In this document: positions 9,112 through 18,888 of the stretch, piece after piece
How the letters are laid out: each line of letters starts with the position of its first letter
How positions within the stretch are numbered: the stretch's first letter is position 1
Assembly (NCBI RefSeq): GCF_000282475.1
Contig: NZ_AKJF01000120.1
Location: forward strand, 45,176 to 109,175
Direction: 5' to 3'
Length of the DNA stretch: 64,000 nucleotides
From: Pseudomonas sp. GM78
GTDB lineage: Bacteria; Pseudomonadota; Gammaproteobacteria; Pseudomonadales; Pseudomonadaceae
The notes under the pieces: model-generated
Told to the model about the DNA's origin: nothing
Seen by the model: the letters and a program-made list of their open reading frames with translations, nothing else
Databases searched by the model: none
Translations under genes and position numbers: made by a program

Positions 9112-10263
9112 TTACTTCAACCCTATCTTGTACAGCGCGCCATCCTCTTCATCGGTCAGCACATACAAATACCCATCCGGCCCTTGCCGCACATCGCGGA
9201 TGCGCTTGTCGAGTTCGCCCAGCAAGCGTTCTTCGTGAACCACCCTGTCGCCGTCGAACTGCAGGCGGATCAGCTCCCGGGTCACCAGTGCGCCAATGAA
9301 CGCGTTGTGCTGCCAGGCCTTGAAGCGGTCGCCGTCGTAGAATGCCAGGCCGCTCAAACCCGGGGATTTCTCCCAGACATGATGCGGCCCAAGAGTACCT
9401 TCGGCGGTTTTGCCCTTGGCTTCCGGGATCGGCTGACCCGAGTAATTGATGCCATGGGTGGCCAGCGGCCAGCCGTAATTCCTGCCGCGCTCGATGATGT
9501 TGACCTCATCGCCGCCCAGGGGACCGTGCTCGTTTTCCCAGAGCGTACCAGTCCAGGGATTGAGCGCCGCGCCTTGCGGGTTGCGAACGCCGTAGGCCCA
9601 TATTTCCGGGCGCACACCGGCCTGGGAGGCAAAGGGATTGTCATCGGGCACGTTGCCGTCGGGATAGATCCTGACGACCTTGCCCTGCAACTTGTCGAGG
9701 TCCTGGGCGGTGGGACGATCGTTGTTTTCCCCCAGGGTAACGAACAGATAACCATCCCGGTCGAACACCAGCCGCGAACCAAAATGGTTGCCCACCGAGA
9801 GCTTGGGCTCCTGACGGAAAATCACCCGGAAATCCTTCAGCGTCGTCAGGTCTTCGGACAGCCGTCCACGGCCGACCGCGGTACCTGCCTTGCCGCCCTG
9901 GCCGCCGCCTTCGGCATAGGACAGGTAAATCATCCGGTCCTGCTTGAAGTCGGGGGACAACGCCACATCCAGCAAACCGCCCTGCCCCTTGGCCCAGACC
10001 TTGGGCACGCCGTTGAGCGGCGCTGATAACTTGCCCTCGGCGGTTACCACGCGCAGGTTGCCCGGTCGTTCGGTGACCAGCATTCCCTGACGGTCCGGCA
10101 GGAAGGCCAACGCCCAAGGGTGTTCAAGTCCTGTGGCGATGGGGGTGACCTCAAGGGTGCCCTGCTCGCTTTGCATGTCTTGGCTGATCGCTGCCAGAAC
10201 AGGCGCGCTGACGGCTAACAAGGTGCTGGCGCAGAAAGTGCCCAGCAGGGTTTTACGCAACAT
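9112..10263 (-). CDS. Soluble PQQ-dependent aldose sugar dehydrogenase (YliI/Asd type)
   Basis: Predicted periplasmic quinoprotein of 383 residues that oxidises aldoses, in the glucose/sorbosone dehydrogenase beta-propeller family. A signal peptide ends near VLAA (residue 25). Landmarks are GLEHPWALAFLPD with the family His, VTERPGNLRVV, SVGNHFGSRLVFDRDGYLF, and WENEHGPLGGDEVNII, which carry the blade loops lining the PQQ/calcium site. It stands alone with its own start on the minus strand, convergent with eco. Substrate is not deducible; E. coli YliI-like enzymes are broad. Confidence 0.88.
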   Translation of the reverse strand: MLRKTLLGTFCASTLLAVSAPVLAAISQDMQSEQGTLEVTPIATGLEHPWALAFLPDRQGMLVTERPGNLRVVTAEGKLSAPLNGVPKVWAKGQGGLLDVALSPDFKQDRMIYLSYAEGGGQGGKAGTAVGRGRLSEDLTTLKDFRVIFRQEPKLSVGNHFGSRLVFDRDGYLFVTLGENNDRPTAQDLDKLQGKVVRIYPDGNVPDDNPFASQAGVRPEIWAYGVRNPQGAALNPWTGTLWENEHGPLGGDEVNIIERGRNYGWPLATHGINYSGQPIPEAKGKTAEGTLGPHHVWEKSPGLSGLAFYDGDRFKAWQHNAFIGALVTRELIRLQFDGDRVVHEERLLGELDKRIRDVRQGPDGYLYVLTDEEDGALYKIGLK

Positions 10264-10314
10264 GCACGATTCCTTTTGTCATGGGATTGGCCAACAGGAC
10301 GCTTTTCCTGTCAT

Positions 10315-10659
10315 TCAAGGGCTACGGGGCGGCGGATTGGGGATGAACTTAGGAGGGCTGGCGGGCGCCGAGGGATTGTGCGGATAACGATTGCCAATGC
10401 CGCCATTATCGAGGGTCGGCGGCCGCGGCACCGGCACCGTATTCGGCCCACGTATTGCTGGGGCACTGGGCTGGGTGCCTTGCATGCTGTTTGGGTTGGC
10501 CCGGCGGATCGGGCTGTTGTAGGGATTGTTATTGGTGCTGCCCGGCAGGTTTTGCACCACCTGTAACGGTGTGTCGGGGGAAGCGACGCCGGCCTGGGCC
10601 AGGTGGCCGAGTACGCCGCTCAATGCCAGCACGACAAGGCCAGGTACACATCGGTTCAT
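10315..10659 (-). CDS. Small exported proline/asparagine-rich protein
   Basis: A 114-residue protein with a clear signal peptide (hydrophobic residues 6-21, likely cut after AQA). The mature part is low-complexity, rich in Pro, Asn and Ser, ending NPPPRSP, with no domain I recognise and no cysteine after the signal. It lies 51 bases upstream of the sugar dehydrogenase on the same strand, so the two may share a message. It probably lies disordered in the periplasm or envelope; function unknown. Confidence 0.65.
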   Translation of the reverse strand: MNRCVPGLVVLALSGVLGHLAQAGVASPDTPLQVVQNLPGSTNNNPYNSPIRRANPNSMQGTQPSAPAIRGPNTVPVPRPPTLDNGGIGNRYPHNPSAPASPPKFIPNPPPRSP

Positions 10660-10850
10660 GGGCGAGCCTCGCGACGGATGCGTGAATTAAGTCTTCGATA
10701 GCACGCTACGCCTGGGGTTCGGATTTGTTAACCCAAAATTGCCGGCAAGATGTAACACGACGTTGATGGACCGAAAGACCGGCCTGCAGGCCGCTGAAAC
10801 TTTTGCGCCAGGCCCAAGGTCACCTGAACATCACTTTCGGGAAGACCACC

Positions 10851-11711
10851 ATGGCACGGGCAATCTGGAAAGGCGCGATCAGTTTCGGGTTGGTGCATAT
10901 CCCTGTGGCGCTGGTTTCGGCGACGTCATCCCAAGGGGTGGATTTCGACTGGCTGGACAGTCGCAGCATGGACCCGGTGGGCTATAAACGTGTCAATAAA
11001 GTCACCGGCAAGGAAGTCACCAAAGAGCACATCGTCAAAGGCGTGCAATACGAAAAGGGCCGCTACGTGGTGCTCAGCGAAGAGGAGATTCGCTCGGCGC
11101 ATCCGCTGTCGACCCAGACCATCGATATCTTTGCCTTCGTCGACAGCGAGCAGATCCCCCTGCAGAACATCGACACGCCCTACTACCTGGCCCCGGATAA
11201 ACGCGGCGGCAAGGTCTATGCCCTGTTGCGCGAAACCCTGACCAAAACCAATAAAGTCGCGCTGGCTCGTGTGGTACTGCATACCCGCCAATACCTGGCT
11301 GCCTTGATGCCGCTGGAATCGGCCATGGTCCTGGTGAAACTGCGCTGGCCGGCGGAAGTGCGTAGCCTGGACGAGCTGGCATTGGGCCCCGACGTGACCA
11401 AGGCCGAGTTGGCCAAGGGTGAACTGGACATGGCCAAGCGCCTGGTAGAGGACATGAGTGTCGAGTGGTCGCCGGATGATTACCGGGACGAATTCGAAGA
11501 CAAGATCATGGCCCTGGTGGACAAGAAGGCCCATGAAGGCAAGATCGAGGATGTTGAAACGGCCACTGGCGAAGAGGAACGCAAGACGGCGGATGTCATT
11601 GACTTGACCGAGTTGCTCAAGCGCAGTTTGGGTGGCAAGGGGGAGAGCAAACCTGCTGCCAAGGCCAAATCAACGACCAAACCGGCTGCGAGGAAAAAAG
11701 TCAGCAAATAA
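10851..11711 (+). CDS. ku: Ku homodimeric DNA end-binding protein
   Basis: Bacterial Ku of 286 residues that threads onto double-strand DNA ends and recruits LigD for non-homologous end joining. It begins MARAIWKGAISFGLVHIPV, the universal family start, and contains the core stretch YKRVNKVTGKEV and the PYYLAPDK region. The C-terminal tail after about residue 260 is Lys/Ala-rich, the usual LigD/DNA contact tail. The ATG was chosen for the conserved start; the frame runs 16 codons further upstream. No ligD is in the window, so the partner must be elsewhere. Confidence 0.95.
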   Translation: MARAIWKGAISFGLVHIPVALVSATSSQGVDFDWLDSRSMDPVGYKRVNKVTGKEVTKEHIVKGVQYEKGRYVVLSEEEIRSAHPLSTQTIDIFAFVDSEQIPLQNIDTPYYLAPDKRGGKVYALLRETLTKTNKVALARVVLHTRQYLAALMPLESAMVLVKLRWPAEVRSLDELALGPDVTKAELAKGELDMAKRLVEDMSVEWSPDDYRDEFEDKIMALVDKKAHEGKIEDVETATGEEERKTADVIDLTELLKRSLGGKGESKPAAKAKSTTKPAARKKVSK

Positions 11712-11728
11712 TGTACTGGACCTTCCGG

Positions 11729-11808
11729 CGTCATCGCGGGCGAGCCCGCTCCCACAGTGATAGGCGGCGTTCACAAAACCTGTGGGAGCGGGCTCGCCCG
11801 CGATGACG
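11729..11808 (+). repeat. REP-type inverted repeat pair between ku and lpxO
   Basis: Arms 11729-11757 and 11780-11808 are reverse complements built on CGCGGGCGAGCCCGCTCCCA. The element sits between the convergent ku and lpxO genes. Confidence 0.88.
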
Positions 11809-11829
11809 TCAGTTTGACAAACGAATGAA

Positions 11830-12729
11830 TCAGACCATGACAAAGATCGCCAGCAACCCACCAAAGAACGCCCACTTCTGCAGGTAATAAAGCTTGCGAT
11901 TACGTTTCTTCAAGGCTTTGGCGCGCAGGCGGATCTTGTAGATCCTGCCGAACAGGCGGTTGATGCCTCCGGTCTTGTCACCCGCCTCATTCGGCGCACC
12001 GGCAGCCGACATCACATGGCGGCTGAACCAGCCATTGAACGCAGCAGCCCAACGATATTTCATCGGGCGCTCGACATCGCAGAACAGGATGATGCGGTTC
12101 TGGTCAGTGGTGTTTTCTGCGTAATGAATGAACGTCTCGTCGAACATCACCGCTTCACCGTCGCGCCAGTGATAGCTCTGGCCATCGACGTTGATGTAGC
12201 AACCGGCATCATTGGGCGTTTCCAGCCCCAGGTGATACCGGTAGGAACCGGCATAGGGATCGCGATGGCGAACCAGCTTGGAACCCGGCGGCAATTCGGC
12301 GAACATCGCCGCTTTGATCGAGCCGATGCTCTGCACCAGTTCAGTGGTGCGCGGGCACAGCTTCATGGCCGACGGGTGGCTGTCGCCGTACCACTTGAGG
12401 TAAAAGCGCTTCCAGCCGGTCTTGAAGAAGGAGTTGAAGCCGACGTCATCGTAATCATTGGAGCGTTTGATCTCCCCCGCCTTCAGCAGATTCTGGCCTT
12501 CGGCGCGAATTTCCTGCCAATGGGTCTGCAGCGGCGTCAGGTCGGGAAAGTCCGCCGGGTTGAGAAACGGCTTGTTGGGGATCTTCGAGAACAGATAAAG
12601 GAAGCAATTGATCGGCGCCAGGAACGTCGAGTGGTCGCTCAGTTGGCGACCCAGCTTGTGGCGTACGCGACCGCGCAGGTGGACATACGCGATGGATACA
12701 ACGTAGACAGCGGCAATGATGAGTTTCAC
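11830..12729 (-). CDS. lpxO: Lipid A 2-hydroxylase LpxO
   Basis: Fe(II)/2-oxoglutarate dioxygenase of the aspartyl/asparaginyl beta-hydroxylase fold, attached to the inner membrane, which adds a 2-hydroxyl to a lipid A secondary acyl chain. The N-terminal hydrophobic helix begins KLIIAAVYVVSIAYVH. Iron ligands are visible in HRDPYAGSYRYH and FIHYAEN, with the 2-oxoglutarate Arg in QNRIILFCD. The C-terminus has a basic stretch and a second hydrophobic segment. The GTG at 12729 gives 299 residues and the family-like N-terminus; a GTG four codons upstream (12741) is also possible and neither has a strong ribosome site. Confidence 0.9.
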   Translation of the reverse strand: MKLIIAAVYVVSIAYVHLRGRVRHKLGRQLSDHSTFLAPINCFLYLFSKIPNKPFLNPADFPDLTPLQTHWQEIRAEGQNLLKAGEIKRSNDYDDVGFNSFFKTGWKRFYLKWYGDSHPSAMKLCPRTTELVQSIGSIKAAMFAELPPGSKLVRHRDPYAGSYRYHLGLETPNDAGCYINVDGQSYHWRDGEAVMFDETFIHYAENTTDQNRIILFCDVERPMKYRWAAAFNGWFSRHVMSAAGAPNEAGDKTGGINRLFGRIYKIRLRAKALKKRNRKLYYLQKWAFFGGLLAIFVMV

Positions 12730-13220
12730 GGAAATCGTCACACGTCAGAGGTGAACAAACTGCGCCCCTGGCAACCAAATCACCTGTGGAGCTTGCGCAG
12801 CGTTTGAAAACCAGAAAACTGTCCCGAAGGACCGTCCTTGAGCCGATGCCAACGTTTGGCACCCAGTGAAAGATGGCATTTTAGCCATCGCTTGTAACCA
12901 ATTGTTAGCTTTAAGATGTGAAAATCTGTCCGTTGATACCGTCAATGCGTCGGTGCGGCCTTATTGCCCTATCGTTTATATAGCCAGACCAGTACAATCG
13001 CCGCCAAACTTTACGCGCCCCCCTTGGTTGATGACGGGAAATCCCGGCCTCAGCGCACTTCGACTCGGGCCAAGCGCTCCCTATGCTGCTGTCCACTTAT
13101 TGCCAAATGGATCTTGCGCTGCTGACCGGGATGTACTGCCCATGGTCGAACAGCGTGAACGGGTACTGAATCGGTACTGCCGCAACCCTAGCTACTCTGA
13201 ATGCTTCGCAGGAAAAACCT
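12730..13220. other. Intergenic region between divergent lpxO and the ABC-F gene
   Basis: About 490 bases holding both divergent promoters. Short open frames occur but none has a credible ribosome site or protein-like composition. The stretch 12870-12990 is AT-richer and is the likeliest promoter zone. No operator, riboswitch or repeat recognised. Confidence 0.45.
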
Positions 13221-14807
13221 TTGATTTCTACAGCTAACATCACGATGCAGTTCGGCGCCAAGCCGTTGTTCGAAAACGTTTCGGTCAAATTCGGCGCGGG
13301 CAACCGCTACGGCCTGATCGGCGCCAACGGTTGCGGTAAGTCGACCTTCATGAAAATCCTCGGTAGCGACCTTGATCCATCCGGCGGCCAGGTCATGCTG
13401 GAACCGAACGTGCGCCTGGGTAAACTGCGCCAGGACCAGTTCGCCTACGAAGAATTCACCGTGATCGACACCGTGATCATGGGTCACGAAGAGCTGTGGA
13501 AGGTCAAGGCCGAGCGCGACCGCATCTACTCGCTGCCGGAAATGACCGAAGAAGACGGCATGGCCGTGGCCGAGCTGGAAACCGAATTCGCAGAAATGGA
13601 CGGCTACACTGCCGAATCCCGTGCCGGTGAACTGTTGCTGGGCCTGGGTATCGGCATTGAGCAGCATTTCGGCCCGATGAGCGAAGTTTCCCCAGGCTGG
13701 AAGCTGCGAGTATTGCTGGCTCAGGCGCTGTTCTCCGATCCTGAAGTGCTGCTGCTCGACGAACCAACCAACCACCTGGACATCAACACCATCCGCTGGT
13801 TGGAAAACGTTCTGACCCAGCGCTCCAGCTTGATGATCATCATCTCTCACGACCGTCACTTCCTGAACAGCGTGTGCACGCACATGGCTGACCTGGACTA
13901 CGGCGAGCTGCGCCTGTTCCCGGGTAACTACGACGAGTACATGACCGTGGCGACCCAGTCCCGCGAGCAACTGCTGTCGGACAACGCCAAGAAGAAAGCG
14001 CAGATCTCCGAGCTGCAATCGTTCGTCAGCCGCTTCTCGGCCAACGCCTCGAAAGCCAAGCAGGCGACCTCCCGCGCCAAGGCGATCGACAAGATCCAGC
14101 TGGCCGAGGTCAAGCCTTCGAGTCGTGTGAGCCCGTTCATCCGTTTCGAACAGACCAAGAAGCTGCACCGTCAAGCGGTCATCGTCGAACGCATGGCCAA
14201 AGGCTTCGACGGCAAACCGCTGTTCAAGGATTTCAGCTTCGTTGTTGAAGCCGGCGAGCGCGTGGCGATCATTGGCCCGAACGGTATCGGTAAAACCACC
14301 CTGCTGCGCACCCTGGTCAACGAACTGACCCCGGATGCCGGCACCGTCAAGTGGACCGACGCTGCAGAGCTGGGCTACTACGCCCAGGACCACGCCCACG
14401 ACTTCGAAGACGATGTCAGCCTTTTCGACTGGATGGGCCAGTGGACCCAGGGCGAGCAGATGATTCGTGGCACCCTGGGCCGCATGCTGTTCTCCAACGA
14501 CGAGATCCTCAAGTCGGTCAAGGTCATCTCCGGTGGTGAGCAAGGCCGCATGCTGTTCGGCAAGCTGATCCTGCAAAAGCCGAACGTGCTGGTGATGGAC
14601 GAACCGACCAACCACCTGGACATGGAATCCATCGAAGCGCTCAACCTGGCGCTGGAAAACTACCCGGGCACGCTGATCTTCGTCAGCCACGACCGTGAGT
14701 TCGTATCGTCTTTGGCTACCCGCATCATCGAGTTGAGCCCTAACGGCGTGACCGACTTCAGCGGTACCTATGACGATTACCTGCGTAGCCAGGGTGTGGT
14801 GTTCTAA
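13221..14807 (+). CDS. ABC-F family ATPase, YbiT type
   Basis: Soluble twin-ATPase of 528 residues acting on ribosomes as a translation factor; it has no membrane segments. The two nucleotide sites are Walker A GANGCGKS (residues 34-41) with Walker [13 protein letters not shown], and [11 protein letters not shown] with [12 protein letters not shown] in the second half. The charged interdomain linker is around residues 240-310. The second signature reads VISGGEQGR and the first VSPGWKLR, as in E. coli YbiT. The start is TTG, nine bases after AGGA; it gives the conserved N-terminus [12 protein letters not shown] and no ATG fits. A terminator follows. Confidence 0.93.
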   Translation: MISTANITMQFGAKPLFENVSVKFGAGNRYGLIGANGCGKSTFMKILGSDLDPSGGQVMLEPNVRLGKLRQDQFAYEEFTVIDTVIMGHEELWKVKAERDRIYSLPEMTEEDGMAVAELETEFAEMDGYTAESRAGELLLGLGIGIEQHFGPMSEVSPGWKLRVLLAQALFSDPEVLLLDEPTNHLDINTIRWLENVLTQRSSLMIIISHDRHFLNSVCTHMADLDYGELRLFPGNYDEYMTVATQSREQLLSDNAKKKAQISELQSFVSRFSANASKAKQATSRAKAIDKIQLAEVKPSSRVSPFIRFEQTKKLHRQAVIVERMAKGFDGKPLFKDFSFVVEAGERVAIIGPNGIGKTTLLRTLVNELTPDAGTVKWTDAAELGYYAQDHAHDFEDDVSLFDWMGQWTQGEQMIRGTLGRMLFSNDEILKSVKVISGGEQGRMLFGKLILQKPNVLVMDEPTNHLDMESIEALNLALENYPGTLIFVSHDREFVSSLATRIIELSPNGVTDFSGTYDDYLRSQGVVF

Positions 14808-14842
14808 GGGCAGCTATTAGTTTCAAGCTGCAAGCTGCAAGT

Positions 14843-14874
14843 AAAAGCCCTGTCCTTTGTGACGGGGCTTTTTG
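14843..14874 (+). terminator. Rho-independent terminator of the ABC-F gene
   Basis: AAAAGCCCTGTC pairs with GACGGGGCTTTTT around a short loop, and the right arm ends in a run of five T. It lies 35 bases after the stop codon. Confidence 0.8.
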
Positions 14875-14910
14875 CATTCAGACTCATGATTTTCTGTGGT
14901 GTCGAAACCT

Positions 14911-14980
14911 TCGCGAGCAGGCTCGCTCCCACAGGGGAATGCATTTCAAATGTGGGAGCGAGCCTGCTCCGGGCGGCGCT
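14911..14980 (+). repeat. REP-type inverted repeat pair, right arm degenerate
   Basis: Left arm 14911-14934 has the usual GCGAGCAGGCTCGCTCCCAC core. The right arm (14951-14970) matches until TGCTC and then changes to GGGCGGCGCTCC, so this copy has diverged or recombined. Confidence 0.8.
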
Positions 14981-15100
14981 CCGACGATGAGGCCGTCAAG
15001 ATCAACGAGAATATCAAACCAAATTAGTTAGCCTGCTTTCTTTTATTCCGCCACCGCGCCATCATGCAGTTCTCCCACCGCCGCCCGCGAACGAGCCCTC

Positions 15101-16297
15101 ATGTCTGCGCAAGAACAGCCACCGCAAAGCTCCATGGCGATCACCTTGCAGATCGTTTCCATCGTTTTCTATACCTTCGTCGCCTTCCTCTGCATCGGCC
15201 TGCCGATTGCAGTCTTGCCGGGGTATGTCCATGAACAACTGGGGTTCAGCGCCGTGGTCGCCGGGCTGACCATAGGCTCGCAATACCTGGCCACCCTGCT
15301 CAGCCGGCCCATGGCCGGGCGCATGTCGGACAATGTCGGTACCAAGCGCGCCATCATCTACGGGCTGGTGGGGATTGTCTTGAGCGGCGGGCTGACCTTG
15401 CTGTCGGTGTTATTGCAAAGCCTGCCCCTTCTCAGCCTGTTGATCCTGATCGCCGGCCGCCTGCTGCTAGGGATCGCCCAGGGACTGATCGGTGTTGGCA
15501 CCATCAGTTGGTGCATGGGCCAGGTCGGCGCCGAACACACCGCGCGCTCGATATCCTGGAACGGCATCGCTTCCTACGGCGCCATTGCCATTGGCGCGCC
15601 AGCGGGCGTGGTGATGGTCGATCAGCTGGGGTTCGCCAGCCTGGGCATCGCGTTGTCGCTGATGGCCCTGGCGGCGCTGCTGCTGATCCGCAACAAACCG
15701 TCGGTGCCGGTCATTCGTGGCGAGCGTCTTCCATTCTGGGCGGTGTTCGGGCGCATTGCACCCTTTGGCGCAAGCCTGAGCCTGGCCTCGATCGGCTACG
15801 GCACCCTCACCACTTTTATTACCTTGTATTACATCAATCGTGGCTGGAGCGGCGCGGCGTATTGCCTGACGGTATTCGGAGTGTGCTTCATCCTGGCCCG
15901 GTTGTTATTCATTTCCAGCATCAGCCGTTTTGGCGGCTTCACTTCGGCCATTGCCTGCATGACCATCGAGACCGTCGGCCTGGCACTGCTGTGGCTGGCG
16001 CCTTCGACCGGCTATGCCTTGATCGGCGCCGGCCTGACCGGTTTCGGTCTGTCGCTGGTGTATCCAGCGCTGGGCGTCGAAGCGATCAAGCAGGTGCCCA
16101 ACTCCAGTCGTGGCGCGGGCTTGAGTGCTTATGCGGTGTTTTTCGACCTGGCCCTGGCGATTGCCGGTCCGTTGATGGGGGCGGTGGCGTTGAACCTCGG
16201 GTACTCGTGGATTTTCTTTTGCGCTGCGTTGCTGTCCGTCACCGGACTTTGTCTCACTTTGTTGCTATCACGTCAGGCTGCAAGCCCGACTAGTTGA
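15101..16297 (+). CDS. Major facilitator superfamily transporter, YhhS-like
   Basis: Inner-membrane transporter of 398 residues with twelve predicted hydrophobic helices. The MFS loop motif between helices 2 and 3 is visible as GRMSDNVGTKRA (about residues 73-84). The N-terminal region (TFVAFLCIGLPIAVLPGYVH) resembles the YhhS/arabinose-exporter branch. These proteins export small molecules by proton antiport; the substrate cannot be told. The gene is monocistronic, with a REP doublet upstream and an AT-rich gap downstream. Confidence 0.85.
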   Translation: MSAQEQPPQSSMAITLQIVSIVFYTFVAFLCIGLPIAVLPGYVHEQLGFSAVVAGLTIGSQYLATLLSRPMAGRMSDNVGTKRAIIYGLVGIVLSGGLTLLSVLLQSLPLLSLLILIAGRLLLGIAQGLIGVGTISWCMGQVGAEHTARSISWNGIASYGAIAIGAPAGVVMVDQLGFASLGIALSLMALAALLLIRNKPSVPVIRGERLPFWAVFGRIAPFGASLSLASIGYGTLTTFITLYYINRGWSGAAYCLTVFGVCFILARLLFISSISRFGGFTSAIACMTIETVGLALLWLAPSTGYALIGAGLTGFGLSLVYPALGVEAIKQVPNSSRGAGLSAYAVFFDLALAIAGPLMGAVALNLGYSWIFFCAALLSVTGLCLTLLLSRQAASPTS

Positions 16298-16457
16298 AAT
16301 AGCCACACAAAAAAAACCATAAAAGCATTTCAAAATACAACAACAAGTAATATCACGCATCAATTATCGCAGAGTGCCATCGTTGCTTTGATTATCAACT
16401 TTGACAAAATCGTAGACGACACATCTACATTAAACTCTTGCTCGGAAAGAATAGACG

Positions 16458-16898
16458 ATGCGAACCGCTCTAACACTCCTTACTCCATTGCTGGCGTTCT
16501 TAATTACCCCCACTGCAAACGCCGAAAGTTCGGTTCAACAGCAAATCTGCCACAACGGTGTCTGCTATGATGTTGGCGGCCCGCCGGGCTCTGGCGGCAT
16601 TGGCGGCGATTGCTGCCCATTCAGCGATGAACGCCTGAAACAAAATGTACAGCGTCTGGAAAACCCGACGGAGAATCTGCTTAAACTCCGTGGCGTGACA
16701 TTCAACTGGAAACAAAACGACCAGGCTGACGTCGGCCTGATCGCGCAAGATGTACAAAAGGTCTACCCACAGTTGGTACGCACTGAAGGTGATCACCTGC
16801 AAGTGGACTATCAAAAACTAGTTGCACCATTAATCGAATCCGTTCGCGAACTGAATGCCAGAGTTCAAACCCTGGAAACAGCCTTGGCAAACAAGTAA
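16458..16898 (+). CDS. Secreted small protein with a stand-alone S74 intramolecular chaperone domain
   Basis: A 146-residue protein with a signal peptide (residues 1-22, cut after ANA). It has a short Cys/Gly-rich segment with four cysteines (ICHNGVCYD and GDCCPF), then a peptidase S74 domain starting at SDERLKQNV (about residue 57). S74 domains normally trimerise phage tail spikes and cut themselves off just before that Ser. The remaining landmarks are GVTFNWK, VGLIAQDVQKVYP, VDYQKLVAPLIE and a C-terminal coiled coil. No tail-fibre part or phage gene is nearby. Gene and upstream region look AT-richer than the neighbours, so recent acquisition is possible. Role unknown. Confidence 0.8.
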   Translation: MRTALTLLTPLLAFLITPTANAESSVQQQICHNGVCYDVGGPPGSGGIGGDCCPFSDERLKQNVQRLENPTENLLKLRGVTFNWKQNDQADVGLIAQDVQKVYPQLVRTEGDHLQVDYQKLVAPLIESVRELNARVQTLETALANK

Positions 16899-16926
16899 CG
16901 AATTATAAAAGACCTCTGCTCGCCGT

Positions 16927-17964
16927 TCATTGATCGGCGGTCTGCATCCCGGCCCGCGTCGCCCTGCCCAGCGTGCGAGAAAAAAAACGCCCGGCTTCGA
17001 AGATCAGGTTGCGGTGAATGTCCACACGATCGACCCCCTCGGCATCGGTGCACAGGGCCGGCATGTTGACGATCTGTTCGTCATTGCAGGGTGCCATGAA
17101 CACGAAATGCCCGGCCCCGGCGAGCAGTTTGAAGTCAGGGGCGACGGGCAGCTTGCGCGCCAGGGCAGCGGCGTTCTTGTCGGGAGCCACCAGCTTGTCG
17201 CCATCGCCGCTGTAAAGCAGTACCGGGACATGCACATCGGCCAGGGTTTGACGGCCGAACTTCAGGCTCAGTGGCGCCATCAGCAGTAACGCATGGACCC
17301 GCGGATCGGCCACCGGCTGCAAATCGTCGCGGTCGACGATCAGTTCACCTTGGGTATTGCAGGCATCATGGTCGTCCGGGCGTTCCTGGCAGTAGCGGCG
17401 CAGACGATCCAGATCCGGGGTCGCGCCGGACAGTATCAACGCCGTTTCGCCGCCCGCCGAATAACCGATGACCCCGACCTGTTCGGCATTGACGTAGGGT
17501 GCGAGCATGGGATCACCCAGCGTCGCGGTGATGGCTTCGGAAATCTGGATCGGCCGTCCATACAAGTTGCTCAAGGTGCCCAGGCGGCTGTGGTCTTTGG
17601 AGTTGTCGCCCGGATGAATTACCGCCACCACTACAAAGCCCTTGCGTGCCAGCGACGTGGCCAGGTCATGCAGAGCCAGCGGCGTGCCGGTGTTGCCATG
17701 GGACAGCATCAGCATCGGAAACCGGCCCATGGCGACTTTGGTGTCTTCGCCGGCTTCGACGGTGTAACCCTCAAGCCTGCTGGAGTGTTCCTTGGCGCTC
17801 GAAGGATAAAAGGCAATGGCACGCATCGGTTGCAAATCGAGCGGATCAAGAAAACTCATCTCATGAAAACCGACGCTCCAGTGAGGATGCGGCGCAGGTG
17901 CTGCGTGCACTGGATTCAGGCTGGCGAGCAGACAGATCAGTAAACCTGCACAAAGACGCACCAT
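16927..17964 (-). CDS. Exported alpha/beta hydrolase (dienelactone hydrolase-like)
   Basis: Periplasmic serine hydrolase of about 345 residues. It has a signal peptide ending around VHAAP, then an alpha/beta hydrolase core: oxyanion region MLSHGNTG, nucleophile elbow GYSAGGE, and candidate acid and base in LYSGDGDKLV and GAGHFVF. Extra cysteines in the cap (RRYCQERP, HDACNTQ, APCNDEQ) suggest disulphides. The ATG at 17964 directly starts the signal peptide; a start four codons earlier is possible. It is convergent with the S74 gene. Esterase or lipase-like activity is inferred; substrate unknown. Confidence 0.82.
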   Translation of the reverse strand: MVRLCAGLLICLLASLNPVHAAPAPHPHWSVGFHEMSFLDPLDLQPMRAIAFYPSSAKEHSSRLEGYTVEAGEDTKVAMGRFPMLMLSHGNTGTPLALHDLATSLARKGFVVVAVIHPGDNSKDHSRLGTLSNLYGRPIQISEAITATLGDPMLAPYVNAEQVGVIGYSAGGETALILSGATPDLDRLRRYCQERPDDHDACNTQGELIVDRDDLQPVADPRVHALLLMAPLSLKFGRQTLADVHVPVLLYSGDGDKLVAPDKNAAALARKLPVAPDFKLLAGAGHFVFMAPCNDEQIVNMPALCTDAEGVDRVDIHRNLIFEAGRFFSRTLGRATRAGMQTADQ

Positions 17965-18145
17965 AGGATGCCCCACCTGCTACCGGAACGGAGACGTTAA
18001 GCCTCGACTGCATAACTCGGGCCACAATTTGCAACAACAACTGGCAACAACCAGAAACAAAAAACTCCGCATCTGCCACTTGCGTGAACAGAATACAGAG
18101 TTTTTTGGAGATTGCCTGCAGCGGCAGCGGGTCTTTACCCAAGCC

Positions 18146-18757
18146 TTACGCGGCGGCGAACAACTGCTCGCTGATTTGCGCCTGGGCATCGCTCATGGCT
18201 TTGCCGCGCACTTCGTCACCGTAGGCCAGGCCGTGGGCACGGACGAACTCAATGTCGGTGATGCCGATGAAACCAAACAACACCTTCAAGTAGTCTTCGT
18301 GGGCAACACCGGTGGCCTGGCCGGCGTGCAGGCCCCCGGAAGTCGAAACAATCACGACTTTCTTGCCACCGCACAGGCCTTCAGGGCCGGCCTCGGTGTA
18401 GCGGAAGGTCTGGCCGGCAACGGCAATGCGGTCGATCCAGGCTTTCAGTTGGGTCGGGATGGTGAAGTTGTACATTGGCGCTGCAATAACCACGGCATCG
18501 GCGGCGAGGAACTCGGCCAGGGTCGACGCGCTCAGCTGAGCTTCGTGCTGTTGGGCGGCGTCGCGCAGTTCAGCGGTGGTACCCGCTGCAACCAGGGTGG
18601 TCGAAGAGAAATGGCTGATAGCGTCTGCAGCCAGGTCACGGTAGGTCACCACGGCGGACGGCTCAGCGGCTTGCCAGGCTTTGACGACTTCGCTGCTCAG
18701 CTGACGGGAAGCCGAGTTGTCACCAAGAATGCTCGAATCGATATGCAGCAGTTTCAT
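18146..18757 (-). CDS. azoR: FMN-dependent NADH-azoreductase AzoR
   Basis: Cytoplasmic flavodoxin-fold quinone/azo reductase of 203 residues, the normal AzoR length. Landmarks are the N-terminal phosphate loop [17 protein letters not shown], the FMN-binding [18 protein letters not shown] (about residues 93-110) and GGLHAG near 145. It uses NADH for two-electron reduction of quinones and azo dyes, protecting against thiol and quinone stress. A LysR gene is divergent 131 bases away and probably controls it. Confidence 0.93.
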   Translation of the reverse strand: MKLLHIDSSILGDNSASRQLSSEVVKAWQAAEPSAVVTYRDLAADAISHFSSTTLVAAGTTAELRDAAQQHEAQLSASTLAEFLAADAVVIAAPMYNFTIPTQLKAWIDRIAVAGQTFRYTEAGPEGLCGGKKVVIVSTSGGLHAGQATGVAHEDYLKVLFGFIGITDIEFVRAHGLAYGDEVRGKAMSDAQAQISEQLFAAA

Positions 18758-18888
18758 GTGGGATCTCCAGGTGAGGATCGCCGCCAGGGCGATCTGATGG
18801 AAACAATCCTACAGGCGAAACCAATAGCTGATTAGAGTGCAACAATGCGATAGTTTGTCTCACTGATAGAACGATCGAGAAAGCACCC

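Noticed and set aside
14825-14841. Short tandem AAGCTGC repeats after the ABC-F gene, considered as a CRISPR or repeat array
   Set aside because: Only two or three 7-base units with no spacers; a minor simple repeat.
16458-16898. S74 gene considered as a prophage remnant
   Set aside because: It has an intact signal peptide and full domain, and no other phage gene is nearby.
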